This document shows, in pieces, positions 22,077-30,529 of a DNA stretch of 64,000 nt (within the stretch, counting starts at the first letter, position 1; the number at the start of each line of letters is the position of its first letter). The position numbers were made by a program, and so were the translations under genes. The notes under the pieces were generated by a model. It was given only the letters and a program-made list of their open reading frames with translations, was not told where the DNA came from and did not search any database. Origin of the DNA: Cecembia rubra (GTDB taxonomy: Bacteria; Bacteroidota; Bacteroidia; Cytophagales; Cyclobacteriaceae); the NCBI RefSeq assembly GCF_003014575.1, contig NZ_PYGF01000002.1, positions 415,850 to 479,849 on the forward strand. The letters run 5' to 3'.

Positions 22077-24152
22077 TTAAAATCTTGATGCTGTTGAAGT
22101 ATTGAATTTTGTACTGTAATTGACATCAGGCATATCCTCAGCAGGTGGAAGGACTTCGGATTCATTGGTTTTCGCCTCGTATTTTTGAAGATCCGGGATG
22201 ACAAACCTTCCCTTAGTGGTCTTTGGTTTTTCAATAATTGTGATCGATTCTACCTCTTGAGTATTTGACCTGATATAACCCTGTACTGTGGCGCTGTAAG
22301 CACTCATAAGTTCCCTGTTTCGCTCATCGCCTTCTGTTCTTTCAAGAACTGACCTGTTGTACCCAAGGTCTCCCAGAAGCTCACATATAAGATTCCCTGA
22401 TCTGTCATACACCAGGCTTTTGAGCACATTGCCCTGGTGATCATCCAGCCATCTTACTACCACCTGTTTGCCTTCAATTCTCTTCATGATGTTGATGAGT
22501 TTTTCACCTGTGGCCACTTCCCCTTCATATCCCACCACCCGGTGCTTTCCCTGTAGTATGATCCTTCCCAGCTTCATACTGCTCTCTGTCTCATATCCGA
22601 TGTATGGAAGTATGCCTGCCCAGTTGATCGGCTTAAGGTCAGGGTGCTGGTTGTCCATAAATACATCCCACCGGCTCATGCCCGGATATTTCTCCTGATT
22701 TGAGTGAAGGTCATTGTTCCATCTCTCAATGGCCCTGAACGCTTTCTCCACTATCTTGTCTTTGGAGAGCTGTACTTTCTTCCAAGGTCCCGCCTGGTTT
22801 GCTTCAGAAAGTGCGTGCGGCCTTGCAAGCCATCCTATTTCATCCTTTTCATATTTGTACCTTAGCGGCCTATAGTAAGCTTCGATCCGTTTGCCCCGGG
22901 CATTATTGGCCTCTATTCTCACATGCTGGAACATAGCTCCGTTTTGGAGCAGGTTATCCTTGTACATACTGTTGAGGGACATTTCCCCCTCCAGCTCCCA
23001 AGGGAGGTTCAGACCCCAGGCGGCATAATTTCTGACCATTTGCCTGTAGAATCCCTCAATTATCCCTTCTTTACTGTCTCCCCATACCCAGCAGGTAAAT
23101 GCCTCTGACCCCAGGTCTATTGCATTATAAAACCACATTCTCTTTCCTGATGCATACTCAAATGGCGGCTGACGGTCATCTATGGAGATCATGGATCCGG
23201 CATATTGGGGCTGCATAAGCTTGTGCCATGGCTCATAAGCCGATTTGAATTTCTGTCTATCCCCTGACCTGATGGCATGACTGACAGATCTCTGTGCCCA
23301 TGCGCTCTGATAGCTGTAAACTGTGCTTTCAGATGCAGGACGGTATGCTTTGTCGTCCCTGTCAAAAATCTCTCCCGTAGAATTGTTGATGATCTCAAGA
23401 TCTCCGTTTAGGAATGCCTCATAGCGCATGGCCACCTCGATGTAAGTAGGTTTTCTGTTTTTCTGGCCCGCAAAAATATTCTGCCATAATACGATCATCT
23501 CTGGAGTCACAATCTGGGCATTCTTATTGTTATGTCTCCCGTCGATCAGACTTTCGTACTTGAATTTTAAAAACTCATTAATCCTTATTTTAAGCCTCTT
23601 TACAGAAGAAGGAAGTGTATGTGTGGTGTATCCGAGTTTTTTCAGATTATCCTGGAAAGCGACCACATCATTTCTAAGGCTTTCCCATATTCCCTTGGAA
23701 TTGCCGCCCCTGCTTCTTCTTTGTGCCAGTCTGTCTGACTTAAGCCTTAGCACAGCTTCCAGTACTGAAGCATTTACAGTGTATTTGTCTTTTTGCTCAG
23801 AAGTAAGGTATTCGTCATTGTCAAACTGGAACCTGTCATAAAATGTCTTTGCTTCAGCTGAAAGTATAAAGTGTTTTTCCAGTGCATTGTACTCTGTCTC
23901 AGGATTGCCCAGCATATCCCTGCATGCAGATTGCCACTCATAAGGCATGGCCTTCCAGGAGATCAGCGCTTCATTTCCCGGACCTTTGCCCTCCTTCAGT
24001 CTGAATCCTGGATATCTCTTGGCTCTTTTTGCAATAGCTTCATAAGAAGCTACCTTAACTGAGCCAGGATGTGCCTTTTCTTCATCGGATACCAGGAAAC
24101 TTATCCTGACACCTAGCTGACCGTTGTATTTTTCGTAAGGGAGAATCTGCAT
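22077..24152 (-). CDS. MuA-type DDE transposase
   Basis: The 691-residue protein carries a helical N-terminal DNA-binding part (1-290) and an RNase H-like core with SIDD at 323-326 (first catalytic Asp). It continues with an ANNARGKRIEAYYRPLR segment where Glu 424 is the likely last catalytic residue. The second catalytic place, around LEGE (387-390), shows Glu instead of the usual Asp-Asn, which seems to be a feature of this Bacteroidetes branch. After residue 520 a beta-barrel part follows, like MuA domain IIb. It joins phage ends to target DNA in lysogenisation and replicative transposition. Confidence 0.9.
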   Translation of the reverse strand: MQILPYEKYNGQLGVRISFLVSDEEKAHPGSVKVASYEAIAKRAKRYPGFRLKEGKGPGNEALISWKAMPYEWQSACRDMLGNPETEYNALEKHFILSAEAKTFYDRFQFDNDEYLTSEQKDKYTVNASVLEAVLRLKSDRLAQRRSRGGNSKGIWESLRNDVVAFQDNLKKLGYTTHTLPSSVKRLKIRINEFLKFKYESLIDGRHNNKNAQIVTPEMIVLWQNIFAGQKNRKPTYIEVAMRYEAFLNGDLEIINNSTGEIFDRDDKAYRPASESTVYSYQSAWAQRSVSHAIRSGDRQKFKSAYEPWHKLMQPQYAGSMISIDDRQPPFEYASGKRMWFYNAIDLGSEAFTCWVWGDSKEGIIEGFYRQMVRNYAAWGLNLPWELEGEMSLNSMYKDNLLQNGAMFQHVRIEANNARGKRIEAYYRPLRYKYEKDEIGWLARPHALSEANQAGPWKKVQLSKDKIVEKAFRAIERWNNDLHSNQEKYPGMSRWDVFMDNQHPDLKPINWAGILPYIGYETESSMKLGRIILQGKHRVVGYEGEVATGEKLINIMKRIEGKQVVVRWLDDHQGNVLKSLVYDRSGNLICELLGDLGYNRSVLERTEGDERNRELMSAYSATVQGYIRSNTQEVESITIIEKPKTTKGRFVIPDLQKYEAKTNESEVLPPAEDMPDVNYSTKFNTSTASRF

Positions 24153-24213
24153 GTTGATTTGATTTTGTTCCCGCTCCGGACCCGAACCGGATGTGTATGC
24201 CTTCCGGGAATTG

Positions 24214-24248
24214 TGCTATCTTTATCGAATACCAAACTTTAGATAGCA
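24214..24248. promoter_or_regulatory. Inverted repeat abutting the 24249 start codon
   Basis: TGCTATCT (24214-24221) and AGATAGCA (24241-24248) are perfect complements separated by 19 bases. The right arm touches the ATG of the small rightward gene. It can be an operator between the transposase and this gene or a 5' hairpin that hides its start. Confidence 0.4.
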
Positions 24249-24539
24249 ATGAAAGAGATTTCTTTGAAGCAGCTCAACGATGACGTAGAGCATCTTATCA
24301 TCACAATGGCCGTACAAAGTGCCGAAATAATGCTTTTAAAAAAGCTGATAACCGATGGACTTTCTGCCGTACTTTCCACACAACAGATCCATCAGCTGAA
24401 CAGGGAGTACTATAGTAATCTGCTCCGGAATGTAAACGGAGCACTCGATCAGCTCCAGGGCACTGTGTCTGAATCTGAGATAGTGAAGAAGCGGTTTGAA
24501 ATTCACGAAATGGTCGAGCTAGCCATGAACCGTGATTAG
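24249..24539 (+). CDS. Small helical protein divergent from the transposase gene
   Basis: A 96-residue helical protein, MKEISLKQLNDDVEHLIITM at its start, with two helices in heptad style and an acidic C-terminus. It is unrecognised. It is transcribed against the surrounding early genes and has its own terminator, so it forms an independent unit between the Ner-like and transposase genes. In Mu-like phages this slot has no fixed gene. It may be a small cargo regulator. Confidence 0.55.
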   Translation: MKEISLKQLNDDVEHLIITMAVQSAEIMLLKKLITDGLSAVLSTQQIHQLNREYYSNLLRNVNGALDQLQGTVSESEIVKKRFEIHEMVELAMNRD

Positions 24540-24547
24540 ATGATTCC

Positions 24548-24588
24548 AGCTGAAGTCTTTTTTCTCTTAAATAGACTTCAGCTTTTTT
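24548..24588 (+). terminator. Intrinsic terminator after the small rightward gene
   Basis: AGCTGAAGTCT (24548-24558) and AGACTTCAGCT (24573-24583) form a perfect 11-bp stem followed by a run of T. It lies 9 bases after the stop codon. Confidence 0.9.
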
Positions 24589-24608
24589 ATACCTTGCGTT
24601 TGACATAA

Positions 24609-24806
24609 TTATTTGATTTTTAGTATTTCCTTGATTTTTGGTACTATGTTGTCTCCTTTGTAATGCCCGTTGACGATCATGCTGACCACTTCTCTTGAGC
24701 ACCCTATTTCCTTGGCTATATCTTTTATGGTCCTCTCAGCCTTGACCACCTCTACTTTGAGGTATTTGTTCTGTGGGTATCTGACTTTTTTGTTTTGACC
24801 GCTCAT
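24609..24806 (-). CDS. Ner/Cro-like helix-turn-helix protein
   Basis: The 65-residue protein has an HTH at about residues 26-46 (IKDIAKEIGCSREVVSMIVN) and basic ends; little else fits in it. It lies divergently opposite the CI-type repressor, with two operator palindromes between, the layout of the Mu c/ner or lambda cI/cro switch. It would repress transcription of the repressor gene when the lytic programme starts. It overlaps nothing. Confidence 0.75.
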   Translation of the reverse strand: MSGQNKKVRYPQNKYLKVEVVKAERTIKDIAKEIGCSREVVSMIVNGHYKGDNIVPKIKEILKIK

Positions 24807-24835
24807 GTTTTATATTTGTTAATACTCTCACAATT

Positions 24836-24885
24836 ATCGAAAGTTGTTTCGATTTATGCAATTATTTATCGAAACTTTTTTCGCT
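24836..24885. promoter_or_regulatory. Two operator palindromes of the lysogeny switch
   Basis: ATCGAAA-N4-TTTCGAT (24836-24853, perfect) and ATCGAAA-N4-TTTCGCT (24868-24885, one mismatch) lie between the divergent repressor and Ner-like genes. Their centres are 32 bp apart, about three helical turns, so that two dimers would bind the same face. Next to the ATG at 24900 they also suit autoregulation. Confidence 0.75.
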
Positions 24886-24899
24886 TAAATTTTAAGAAC

Positions 24900-25316
24900 A
24901 TGGATATAATTCACAAAATCAATGAGATAGCGGAAATATTTTTTAACGGAAATAACTCTGCATTCGCGAAAAAATTCGAAACAAGTGAGGCAAATATTAG
25001 GAATTATAGGTCAAAAATAATTCCTAAAGTAGACTTTATTGTGAAAATGTGTAATGATCTCGAAATATCTTTCGATTGGATTTTTAATGACATAGGCCCA
25101 ATGATAAGACCATCAACTCATGTAAAAGAGAAAAACCCTCAATCTCTCTTAAATGTCAATTTTGATGAAACTATTAATGCATTGAATAAAACCATCAAGG
25201 CCCAGGAGATCACAATTGAATCTCAAAGGGAAACAATAGCTACACTTAAACAAATGATAGCAATCAAAAGACCGGAACCGCAAAAAGGTACCTATGATCC
25301 TACTGGGGCCGTTTAG
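24900..25316 (+). CDS. CI-type phage repressor (XRE family)
   Basis: The 138-residue protein has an N-terminal HTH of the XRE/Phage_CI_repr type (about 5-65: AFAKKFETSEANIRNYRSKI, then a helix MCNDLEISFDWIF), a linker and a C-terminal coiled coil (about 85-125) for dimerisation. There is no LexA-like S24 peptidase domain, so induction by RecA self-cleavage is unlikely. The start at 24900 gives the normal HTH-first layout; an in-frame ATG 105 bases upstream would read through both operators. Its AT-rich composition differs from the phage core. Confidence 0.8.
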   Translation: MDIIHKINEIAEIFFNGNNSAFAKKFETSEANIRNYRSKIIPKVDFIVKMCNDLEISFDWIFNDIGPMIRPSTHVKEKNPQSLLNVNFDETINALNKTIKAQEITIESQRETIATLKQMIAIKRPEPQKGTYDPTGAV

Positions 25317-25529
25317 GGACAATTGACCATTAAAAAAACCTCCCACGCACACACTTTTAGCCATATTTTTTATAAAAAACTGATTAAAATATTGATTTAC
25401 AGTGTTTTATAAATTTATTGTATTGTCAAAAAAGTGGTATTATGGGGGTACTTATATGCTGTTTTTTGCGCTTTTCGTGTTCATTTTTGGAAATATGGGT
25501 ACCTGAACAGCTCATTTTTTACCCTAAAA

Positions 25530-25565
25530 TGTCCATCTATTTGTCCATCTATTTGTCCATCTATT
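25530..25565. repeat. Three perfect tandem 12-bp repeats
   Basis: TGTCCATCTATT occurs three times without a change. It lies about 210 bp beyond the repressor stop, inside the presumed prophage end, where transposase binding sites are expected. Confidence 0.8.
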
Positions 25566-25798
25566 CCAATTGTTTTCATTTTAATGGCAGTGAAAATTCT
25601 TTTACTTATTTATTGTCGTTGGTGCTTGGAAGCGATGTTGCCGGTGATTAAAAAAGGCTTTTTAGATGCATTTGAGGCCTAAAATGGTAGATTGCACTAC
25701 ATTTCCCAGGAGTTTTGATGTGTGGGTTGAACCGGTGTGGTAGCTAATGGTATGTTGGGACGTTTTGATTTAAGATCCTTCCGGTATAAAAAGCATAA

Positions 25799-25833
25799 AA
25801 AAACGGCCTCCGTTTACTGGAAAAGCCGTTTTT
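25799..25833. terminator. Bidirectional hairpin terminator near the prophage end
   Basis: AAAAACGGC (25799-25807) pairs with GCCGTTTTT (25825-25833) over a 17-base loop. Runs of A on one side and T on the other allow termination in either direction. Confidence 0.6.
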
Positions 25834-26158
25834 AATCAAAAATCCGTTTTAGCCGTTTTAGTACGTTTTGTTTTGTGCCCCCTAGTATGTATATGGGGAT
25901 TTTGTATCAGGCAGGATTTGGACCCTTGACTTTTCCAATTTACAAAATCCTATCAATAAGGAGATATTCAAAGTTCCTTTTAGGATTTCATCATTTGGGC
26001 TTGATGAAAAAAATGAATTGTATATCTGTGGGTTTGATGGTAAGATTTACAGGATTGGTTATGAGTAATTTATTTTAAGATGTAAGCTGAGCATTTAAAT
26101 TTTTTTTACCTGGTCTTTTTAGTATTTTACATCTCAACAGGTGTCGGAAATCCAAGTA

Positions 26159-27829
26159 ATGAAAGCAATTATTAATCTTGCGGTATGCATATTTATTTTG
26201 GCGGTTCCTTCTAATGAGTGCCAAGCCCAATCATTCAAAGAAAAGCCAAATATCTTATGGATTTCGGTGGAAGATATTAGCCAATTGTTGGCAGTTTATG
26301 GGGATTCTTCCATTAGGACTCCCAATATTGACCGTTTGGCCAGAGAGGGGATAACCTATAAAAATGCCTTTGCAACTGCGGGAGTGTGTGCACCAAGTCG
26401 TAGTAGTATCATTACAGGGATGTATCCTGTAAGCATTGGCACTCATAATATGCGGACAGGCCCACATTATGCTTACAGGGAGCCTGAAAAAGAAACCTAT
26501 CAGGATTATTATGGACTCACAGATATTAAAGGTAGAAATGTGCCCGAATATGCGGCGGTACCTCCTTCCTTTGTAAAGGTCTTTACAGAGTACCTGCGTG
26601 CTGCTGGGTATTACAGCTCCAATAATGCCAAGACAGATTACCAATTCAACTCTCCTATCACAGCTTGGGATGAAATCGGGCGGGATGCCACTTACAAAAA
26701 TAGAAATCCTGGCCAACCTTTCTTCGCGGTTTTCAACCATGAGGTCACCCATGAATCTAGGGTTTTTATGAAAAAAGACGATCCTTTTTTGTCGGATAAG
26801 GGTAGGGTAGCCTTGCCTGGTTATTTTCCAGATATTCCAGTAGTCAGACAGGATGTAGGGAGGGTATATTCCAATATCCTGGAACTTGACCAACAAGTAG
26901 GAGAAATGCTGGATAATTTGGAAAGGGAGGGTTTAATGGACAATACCATCATTTTCTTTTGGTCAGACCATGGAGGTCCTTTGTTGAGGCAAAAAAGAGC
27001 AGTTGGGAATTCTGGTTTAAGGGTACCGCTTTTGGTGAGGTTTCCCAATGGTTATGGAGCTGGAACCGTGGTGGAAGATATTGTTTCCTTGATGGACCTT
27101 GGTCCTACAGTCATGTCTTTGGCAGGGCTGAAGCCCCCAAGTTACATGCATGGAAAAGCCTTCTTGGGAGAATTTAAAGTAGACAAACCTCATCCATATG
27201 CTTTTGGTTCGGCTGACAGATTTGACGAAGCAGTGGATATGAGCAGGTCGGTGATAGATGGAAGATTTGTTTATGTCCGTAATTTTAGACCAGAATTACC
27301 TCTTATTTACAGGAATTCATATAGGGAACAGATTGAAATGACCAAAGTCCTTATAGGAATGGACCAAAATGGCGAATTAGAAGGGGATGCAGCCTATATT
27401 TTTATGAAGACCAAACCTTTGGAGGAATTGTATGATTTAGAAACCGATCCTTTTGAAGTCAGAAACCTTGCGCATTTACCGGAATTCGATGAAAAGTTAA
27501 ATGAAATGCGCTCCGCACTTTCTAAATGGCAATTAGATGTTGGGGATTTAGGCTTTGTACCTGAATATGACCTTGTCAATATGATGTGGCCAGGGATGAA
27601 GCAGCCTGTGACAAAACCAGTTGAGTATAAGCAGATTGGTAACCATTGGCATTTATCATCAGCTACAGAAGGAGCAAGCATAGCCTATCAAATAGGGGAA
27701 AATATTGGGAGCAAGCATTGGGAATTATACCACAAACCGATTCCGGTAGGGGAAAAAGTAGCAGCATTGGCTGTAAGGATTGGATTTAAGACTTCAGAAG
27801 TGAGTTATAAGGAAAAATTCACATTTTGA
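26159..27829 (+). CDS. Secreted sulfatase, formylglycine-dependent
   Basis: The 556-residue protein has a signal peptide (MKAIINLAVCIFILAVPSNE, 1-23) and the sulfatase signature CAPSR at 77-81, whose Cys 77 is converted to formylglycine. PNILWISVEDI (30-40) supplies metal-binding Asp, and FFWSDHGGP (about 265) is a second site. It hydrolyses sulfate esters or sulfamates on polysaccharides; the layout resembles the N-sulfoglucosamine sulfohydrolase group. A GTG 18 bases upstream could also start, but the ATG at 26159 begins a proper signal peptide. No SusC/D genes accompany it here. The substrate is not deducible. Confidence 0.85.
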   Translation: MKAIINLAVCIFILAVPSNECQAQSFKEKPNILWISVEDISQLLAVYGDSSIRTPNIDRLAREGITYKNAFATAGVCAPSRSSIITGMYPVSIGTHNMRTGPHYAYREPEKETYQDYYGLTDIKGRNVPEYAAVPPSFVKVFTEYLRAAGYYSSNNAKTDYQFNSPITAWDEIGRDATYKNRNPGQPFFAVFNHEVTHESRVFMKKDDPFLSDKGRVALPGYFPDIPVVRQDVGRVYSNILELDQQVGEMLDNLEREGLMDNTIIFFWSDHGGPLLRQKRAVGNSGLRVPLLVRFPNGYGAGTVVEDIVSLMDLGPTVMSLAGLKPPSYMHGKAFLGEFKVDKPHPYAFGSADRFDEAVDMSRSVIDGRFVYVRNFRPELPLIYRNSYREQIEMTKVLIGMDQNGELEGDAAYIFMKTKPLEELYDLETDPFEVRNLAHLPEFDEKLNEMRSALSKWQLDVGDLGFVPEYDLVNMMWPGMKQPVTKPVEYKQIGNHWHLSSATEGASIAYQIGENIGSKHWELYHKPIPVGEKVAALAVRIGFKTSEVSYKEKFTF

Positions 27830-27931
27830 TGTGAGAGAGGGAAAATAGAAGGCGCTTAATTTTGCAGTTAGATATAGAAAAGCAAAGAAGTGTTTTCTTG
27901 CCTTTGTGGCAAAACTAAAAATAATTGAAAA

Positions 27932-29101
27932 ATGAAGACCTTGATAAACCAAAAACACCTTTTCCAACTTCCTGAAGATATCCATTACCTCAATGGTGCC
28001 TATATGTCTCCATTGCTCCGTTCTGTTGAAGAAATAGGAATCAAGTCCCTTATTCAAAAACGGAATCCAACTACCATTCAGCCTAAAGACTTTTTTGAAA
28101 CTGGAGAGAAAGTAAGAACAAATTTCGGAAAACTTGTTAATTGTCCTTCAACACAGGTAGCCATTATTCCTGCCGCCTCTTATGGTCTTACAACGGCCAT
28201 TAATAATCTTCCACTGGATAATGGAAATACCGCAATAGTTGTTTCTGAGGAGTTTCCAAGTGGTTACTATGCCATAGAAAAATGGTGCCTGAATCATAGG
28301 AAGCAATTAAAGATCATTACAGCGCCTGAATATAAGCAAGGAAGAGGGGAAAGGTGGAATGAAAGCATATTGGAAGCCATTAATGAGGATACTGCTGTGG
28401 TAGTTATGTCTACCATTCACTGGGCAGATGGCACCCAGTTTGACCTAAAGGCCATCGGTCAAAGATGTAAAGAGAAAAATGCTTTTTTAATTCTCGATGG
28501 GACCCAATCAGTGGGGGCATTACCAATCGATGTTGAAGAATGTAAAGTAGATGCCCTTATATGTGCCGGGTATAAATGGCTCATGGGTCCTTATGCTATA
28601 GGGGCTGCGTATTTTTCAGAATATTTTAATAATGGTAAACCTCTTGAGGAAACTTGGGTGAACCGAAGTAATGCGAAGCAATTTTCCAATTTGACACAGT
28701 ATGTGGAAGATTATGCTCCAGGAGCAGGGAGGTACAATGTCGGTGAATACGGAAATTTTATTTTACTCCCCATGTTCAACGCAGCAATGGAACAATTATT
28801 AGATTGGGGAGTGGACAATATTCAACATTATTGCAATGACCTGACTCTGCCCTTGGTCCAGTTTTTCAGAGAAAATGGATTTTGGTTGGAAGAGGATGCT
28901 TTCAGGGCCAAACACTTGTTTGGGGTAGGTTTGCCTGAAGGAATAGAAAGTGGAGAAGTTATTCGGCGATTACAGGAAAACAAAATTTTTGTTTCAATAA
29001 GGGGCAAATCTATCCGGCTATCATTTCATTTGTACAATACCGAATCAGATATTCAGACATTGATGAATGTTTTGAACTGGATTTTGTCCGAAAAAGCTTA
29101 A
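27932..29101 (+). CDS. Class V aminotransferase (cysteine desulfurase/kynureninase-like)
   Basis: The 389-residue PLP enzyme has the cofactor-lysine motif ICAGYKWLMGP (about 208-218), the preceding LDGTQSVGALPIDV (about 188-201) with the PLP-binding Asp and Gln-Ser, and MSTIHWADGTQFDL. These mark fold-type I, class V. No mobile Cys loop typical of IscS is seen, so a desulfurase function is doubtful; it could be an aminotransferase or a lyase on amino acids. It starts 102 bases after the sulfatase, and the next gene follows in 14 bases, so they may be co-transcribed. Confidence 0.8.
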   Translation: MKTLINQKHLFQLPEDIHYLNGAYMSPLLRSVEEIGIKSLIQKRNPTTIQPKDFFETGEKVRTNFGKLVNCPSTQVAIIPAASYGLTTAINNLPLDNGNTAIVVSEEFPSGYYAIEKWCLNHRKQLKIITAPEYKQGRGERWNESILEAINEDTAVVVMSTIHWADGTQFDLKAIGQRCKEKNAFLILDGTQSVGALPIDVEECKVDALICAGYKWLMGPYAIGAAYFSEYFNNGKPLEETWVNRSNAKQFSNLTQYVEDYAPGAGRYNVGEYGNFILLPMFNAAMEQLLDWGVDNIQHYCNDLTLPLVQFFRENGFWLEEDAFRAKHLFGVGLPEGIESGEVIRRLQENKIFVSIRGKSIRLSFHLYNTESDIQTLMNVLNWILSEKA

Positions 29102-29114
29102 TTTAATTCCCATT

Positions 29115-30383
29115 ATGGGTACAAAAAGGAGAGACTTCATAAAACAGGCCTCTTGGGCAGGAATGGGCATGTTTGCTGTTGATTTGAATGGAATTTTTGT
29201 ACCCTTAGGAACTAACAAAACCCTTAACCTTATGAATAATGATTTTGAGAAAAATCAACTCGGCAAATATGGCCCCTGGGCAAAAAGCCTGTTTTTGAAC
29301 AAGATGCCAAGTTTGTCTTTTAGGAAGGAAGAATTTTCAGACCTATCTGCTTGGAAGGTCAAGGCAACTGCCCAAGTCAAAGAAAGGATGGGATACTTAG
29401 GGATAGAAGAAAAACCAAAAATAACTGTTCATCGGGTTCATCTATTTGACGGGTTAATTTGCGAAGAGATCAGCTATCAATTGCCTTATGGGAATCCCAC
29501 CAGGGCAGTAATACTTAAGCCTGAGAATGTCACCGGTAAACTCCCCGCAGTATTGGGATTACATTGTCATGGAGGGAATAAATATTTAGGATTGGAAAAA
29601 ATCTGTAAGGTAAGCTATAAGCTACCCGAATATGTTGAGGAACATCAGCAACAATATTACGAGGGATCAGCTTGGGCAAATGAACTGGCCAAGCAGGGCT
29701 ATGTGGTTATGGTTCATGATGCTTTTGCTTTTGGAAGTAGAAGGGTGTTGTTGGAAGATGTTCCTGAAGAAAGGAGGAGGGGAATAAAGGATTTCGATAT
29801 GGGCAAGGTGGAAAATATCAATGCTTACAATTCCTGGGCATCAGACCATGAACATATCATGGCTAAATCTTTATTCAGTGCTGGTTTATCATGGCCAGCG
29901 GTATATTTGGCTGAGGACCAAATTGCATTGGATATTTTGGCATCAAGAAATGATGTGGATCCTTTTAGATTGGGCTGTGCCGGACTTTCTGGTGGAGGAT
30001 TAAGGGCGGTTATGCTTGGAGGCTTAGATGATCGGATTGCTTGCGCTATCAGTGTGGGGTTTATGACCACATGGGCCGATTTGTTGATGAACAAGTCCCA
30101 TAACCATACCTGGATGATTTATATTCCCTTACTTCCAAGAGAGCTTGATTTTCCAGAAATATTTGCACTGAGAGCCCCTAAGGCAACCATGGTCCTGAAT
30201 GATATAGAAGACACATTGTTTACTCTTGAGGAAATGAAAAAAGCAGACGAAATGTTAGCTGAAATATTCAGCAAGGCAGGGGCATCTGAGAAGTATCGTT
30301 GCACTTTTCATCCTGGACCACATAAGTTTGATAAAAACATGCAGGCAGAAGCTTTTGAATGGTTTGATCGTTGGTTGAAGTAA
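29115..30383 (+). CDS. Tat-exported alpha/beta hydrolase (acetyl-esterase type)
   Basis: The 422-residue protein begins with a twin-arginine signal (TKRRDFIKQASWAG). It has the alpha/beta hydrolase fold: a LGLHCHGGNKY oxyanion region (about 145-155) and nucleophile elbow GCAGLSGGG (about 291-299), with Ser in GLSGG. The acid and His candidates lie in NDIEDTLF and FHPGPHKF near the end. The architecture resembles Abhydrolase_7/acetyl xylan esterase-like proteins. It probably removes acyl groups from polysaccharides or drugs in the periplasm. Its link to the sulfatase suggests glycan decoration removal. Confidence 0.8.
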   Translation: MGTKRRDFIKQASWAGMGMFAVDLNGIFVPLGTNKTLNLMNNDFEKNQLGKYGPWAKSLFLNKMPSLSFRKEEFSDLSAWKVKATAQVKERMGYLGIEEKPKITVHRVHLFDGLICEEISYQLPYGNPTRAVILKPENVTGKLPAVLGLHCHGGNKYLGLEKICKVSYKLPEYVEEHQQQYYEGSAWANELAKQGYVVMVHDAFAFGSRRVLLEDVPEERRRGIKDFDMGKVENINAYNSWASDHEHIMAKSLFSAGLSWPAVYLAEDQIALDILASRNDVDPFRLGCAGLSGGGLRAVMLGGLDDRIACAISVGFMTTWADLLMNKSHNHTWMIYIPLLPRELDFPEIFALRAPKATMVLNDIEDTLFTLEEMKKADEMLAEIFSKAGASEKYRCTFHPGPHKFDKNMQAEAFEWFDRWLK

Positions 30384-30529
30384 TTATAGGGGTTTTATTT
30401 TTTTATGTTTTTGGGGCCAGTACAAAATTTTTTTCCGTTTATCCTTCCAAAGTCTAAGTTTTTCAAAACTGATTTTATTATTGATCCGAAATTTGTAGCT
30501 TTTTGGTTCTATTTACAATCTTCCCCATT

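Larger units (their letters stand above)
1..25900. mobile_element. Mu-like transposable prophage, left part outside the window
   Basis: The stretch carries a MuA-type transposase and MuB-like ATPase next to a CI-type repressor, a GemA-like protein, DUF3164, a DUF935-type portal fused to MuF, a gp36-like and a gpG-like protein, plus capsid, lysis and tail genes. No tyrosine or serine integrase is seen. The repressor end lies after 25316 and before the host sulfatase at 26159; the exact boundary is not resolved because the 5-bp target duplication cannot be compared with the other end. The tape measure gene runs off the left edge, so tail and baseplate genes lie outside the window. Confidence 0.9.
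25317..26158. other. Prophage-host boundary region without a gene
   Basis: No credible gene is seen in these 840 bases. It includes three tandem 12-bp repeats (25530-25565), a 9-bp hairpin (25799-25833), three spaced CCGTTTTA-like words just after it, and an 8-bp hairpin (25986-26009) close to the host side. A TATGGGGGTAC-like word recurs (25438-25450, 25492-25502), a possible transposase-binding motif. The phage end must lie in this interval, but the terminal dinucleotide cannot be fixed. Composition falls to host level beyond about 25.9 kb. Confidence 0.5.

Noticed and set aside
1-25316. Anti-phage defence or anti-CRISPR genes within the prophage
   Set aside because: Unrecognised small proteins (12824, 13717, 16024) are in suitable places, but no motif supports any such role.
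25895-25970. tRNA-like wording on the minus strand (GTCAAGGGTCCAAATCC and a TTTGTAA loop)
   Set aside because: Only a three-pair T-stem can be formed, and acceptor and D arms do not fold; at most a decayed tRNA end.
26255-26896. A 213-codon minus-strand frame inside the sulfatase
   Set aside because: The plus strand encodes a full sulfatase with its catalytic signature; the opposite frame has no recognisable pattern.
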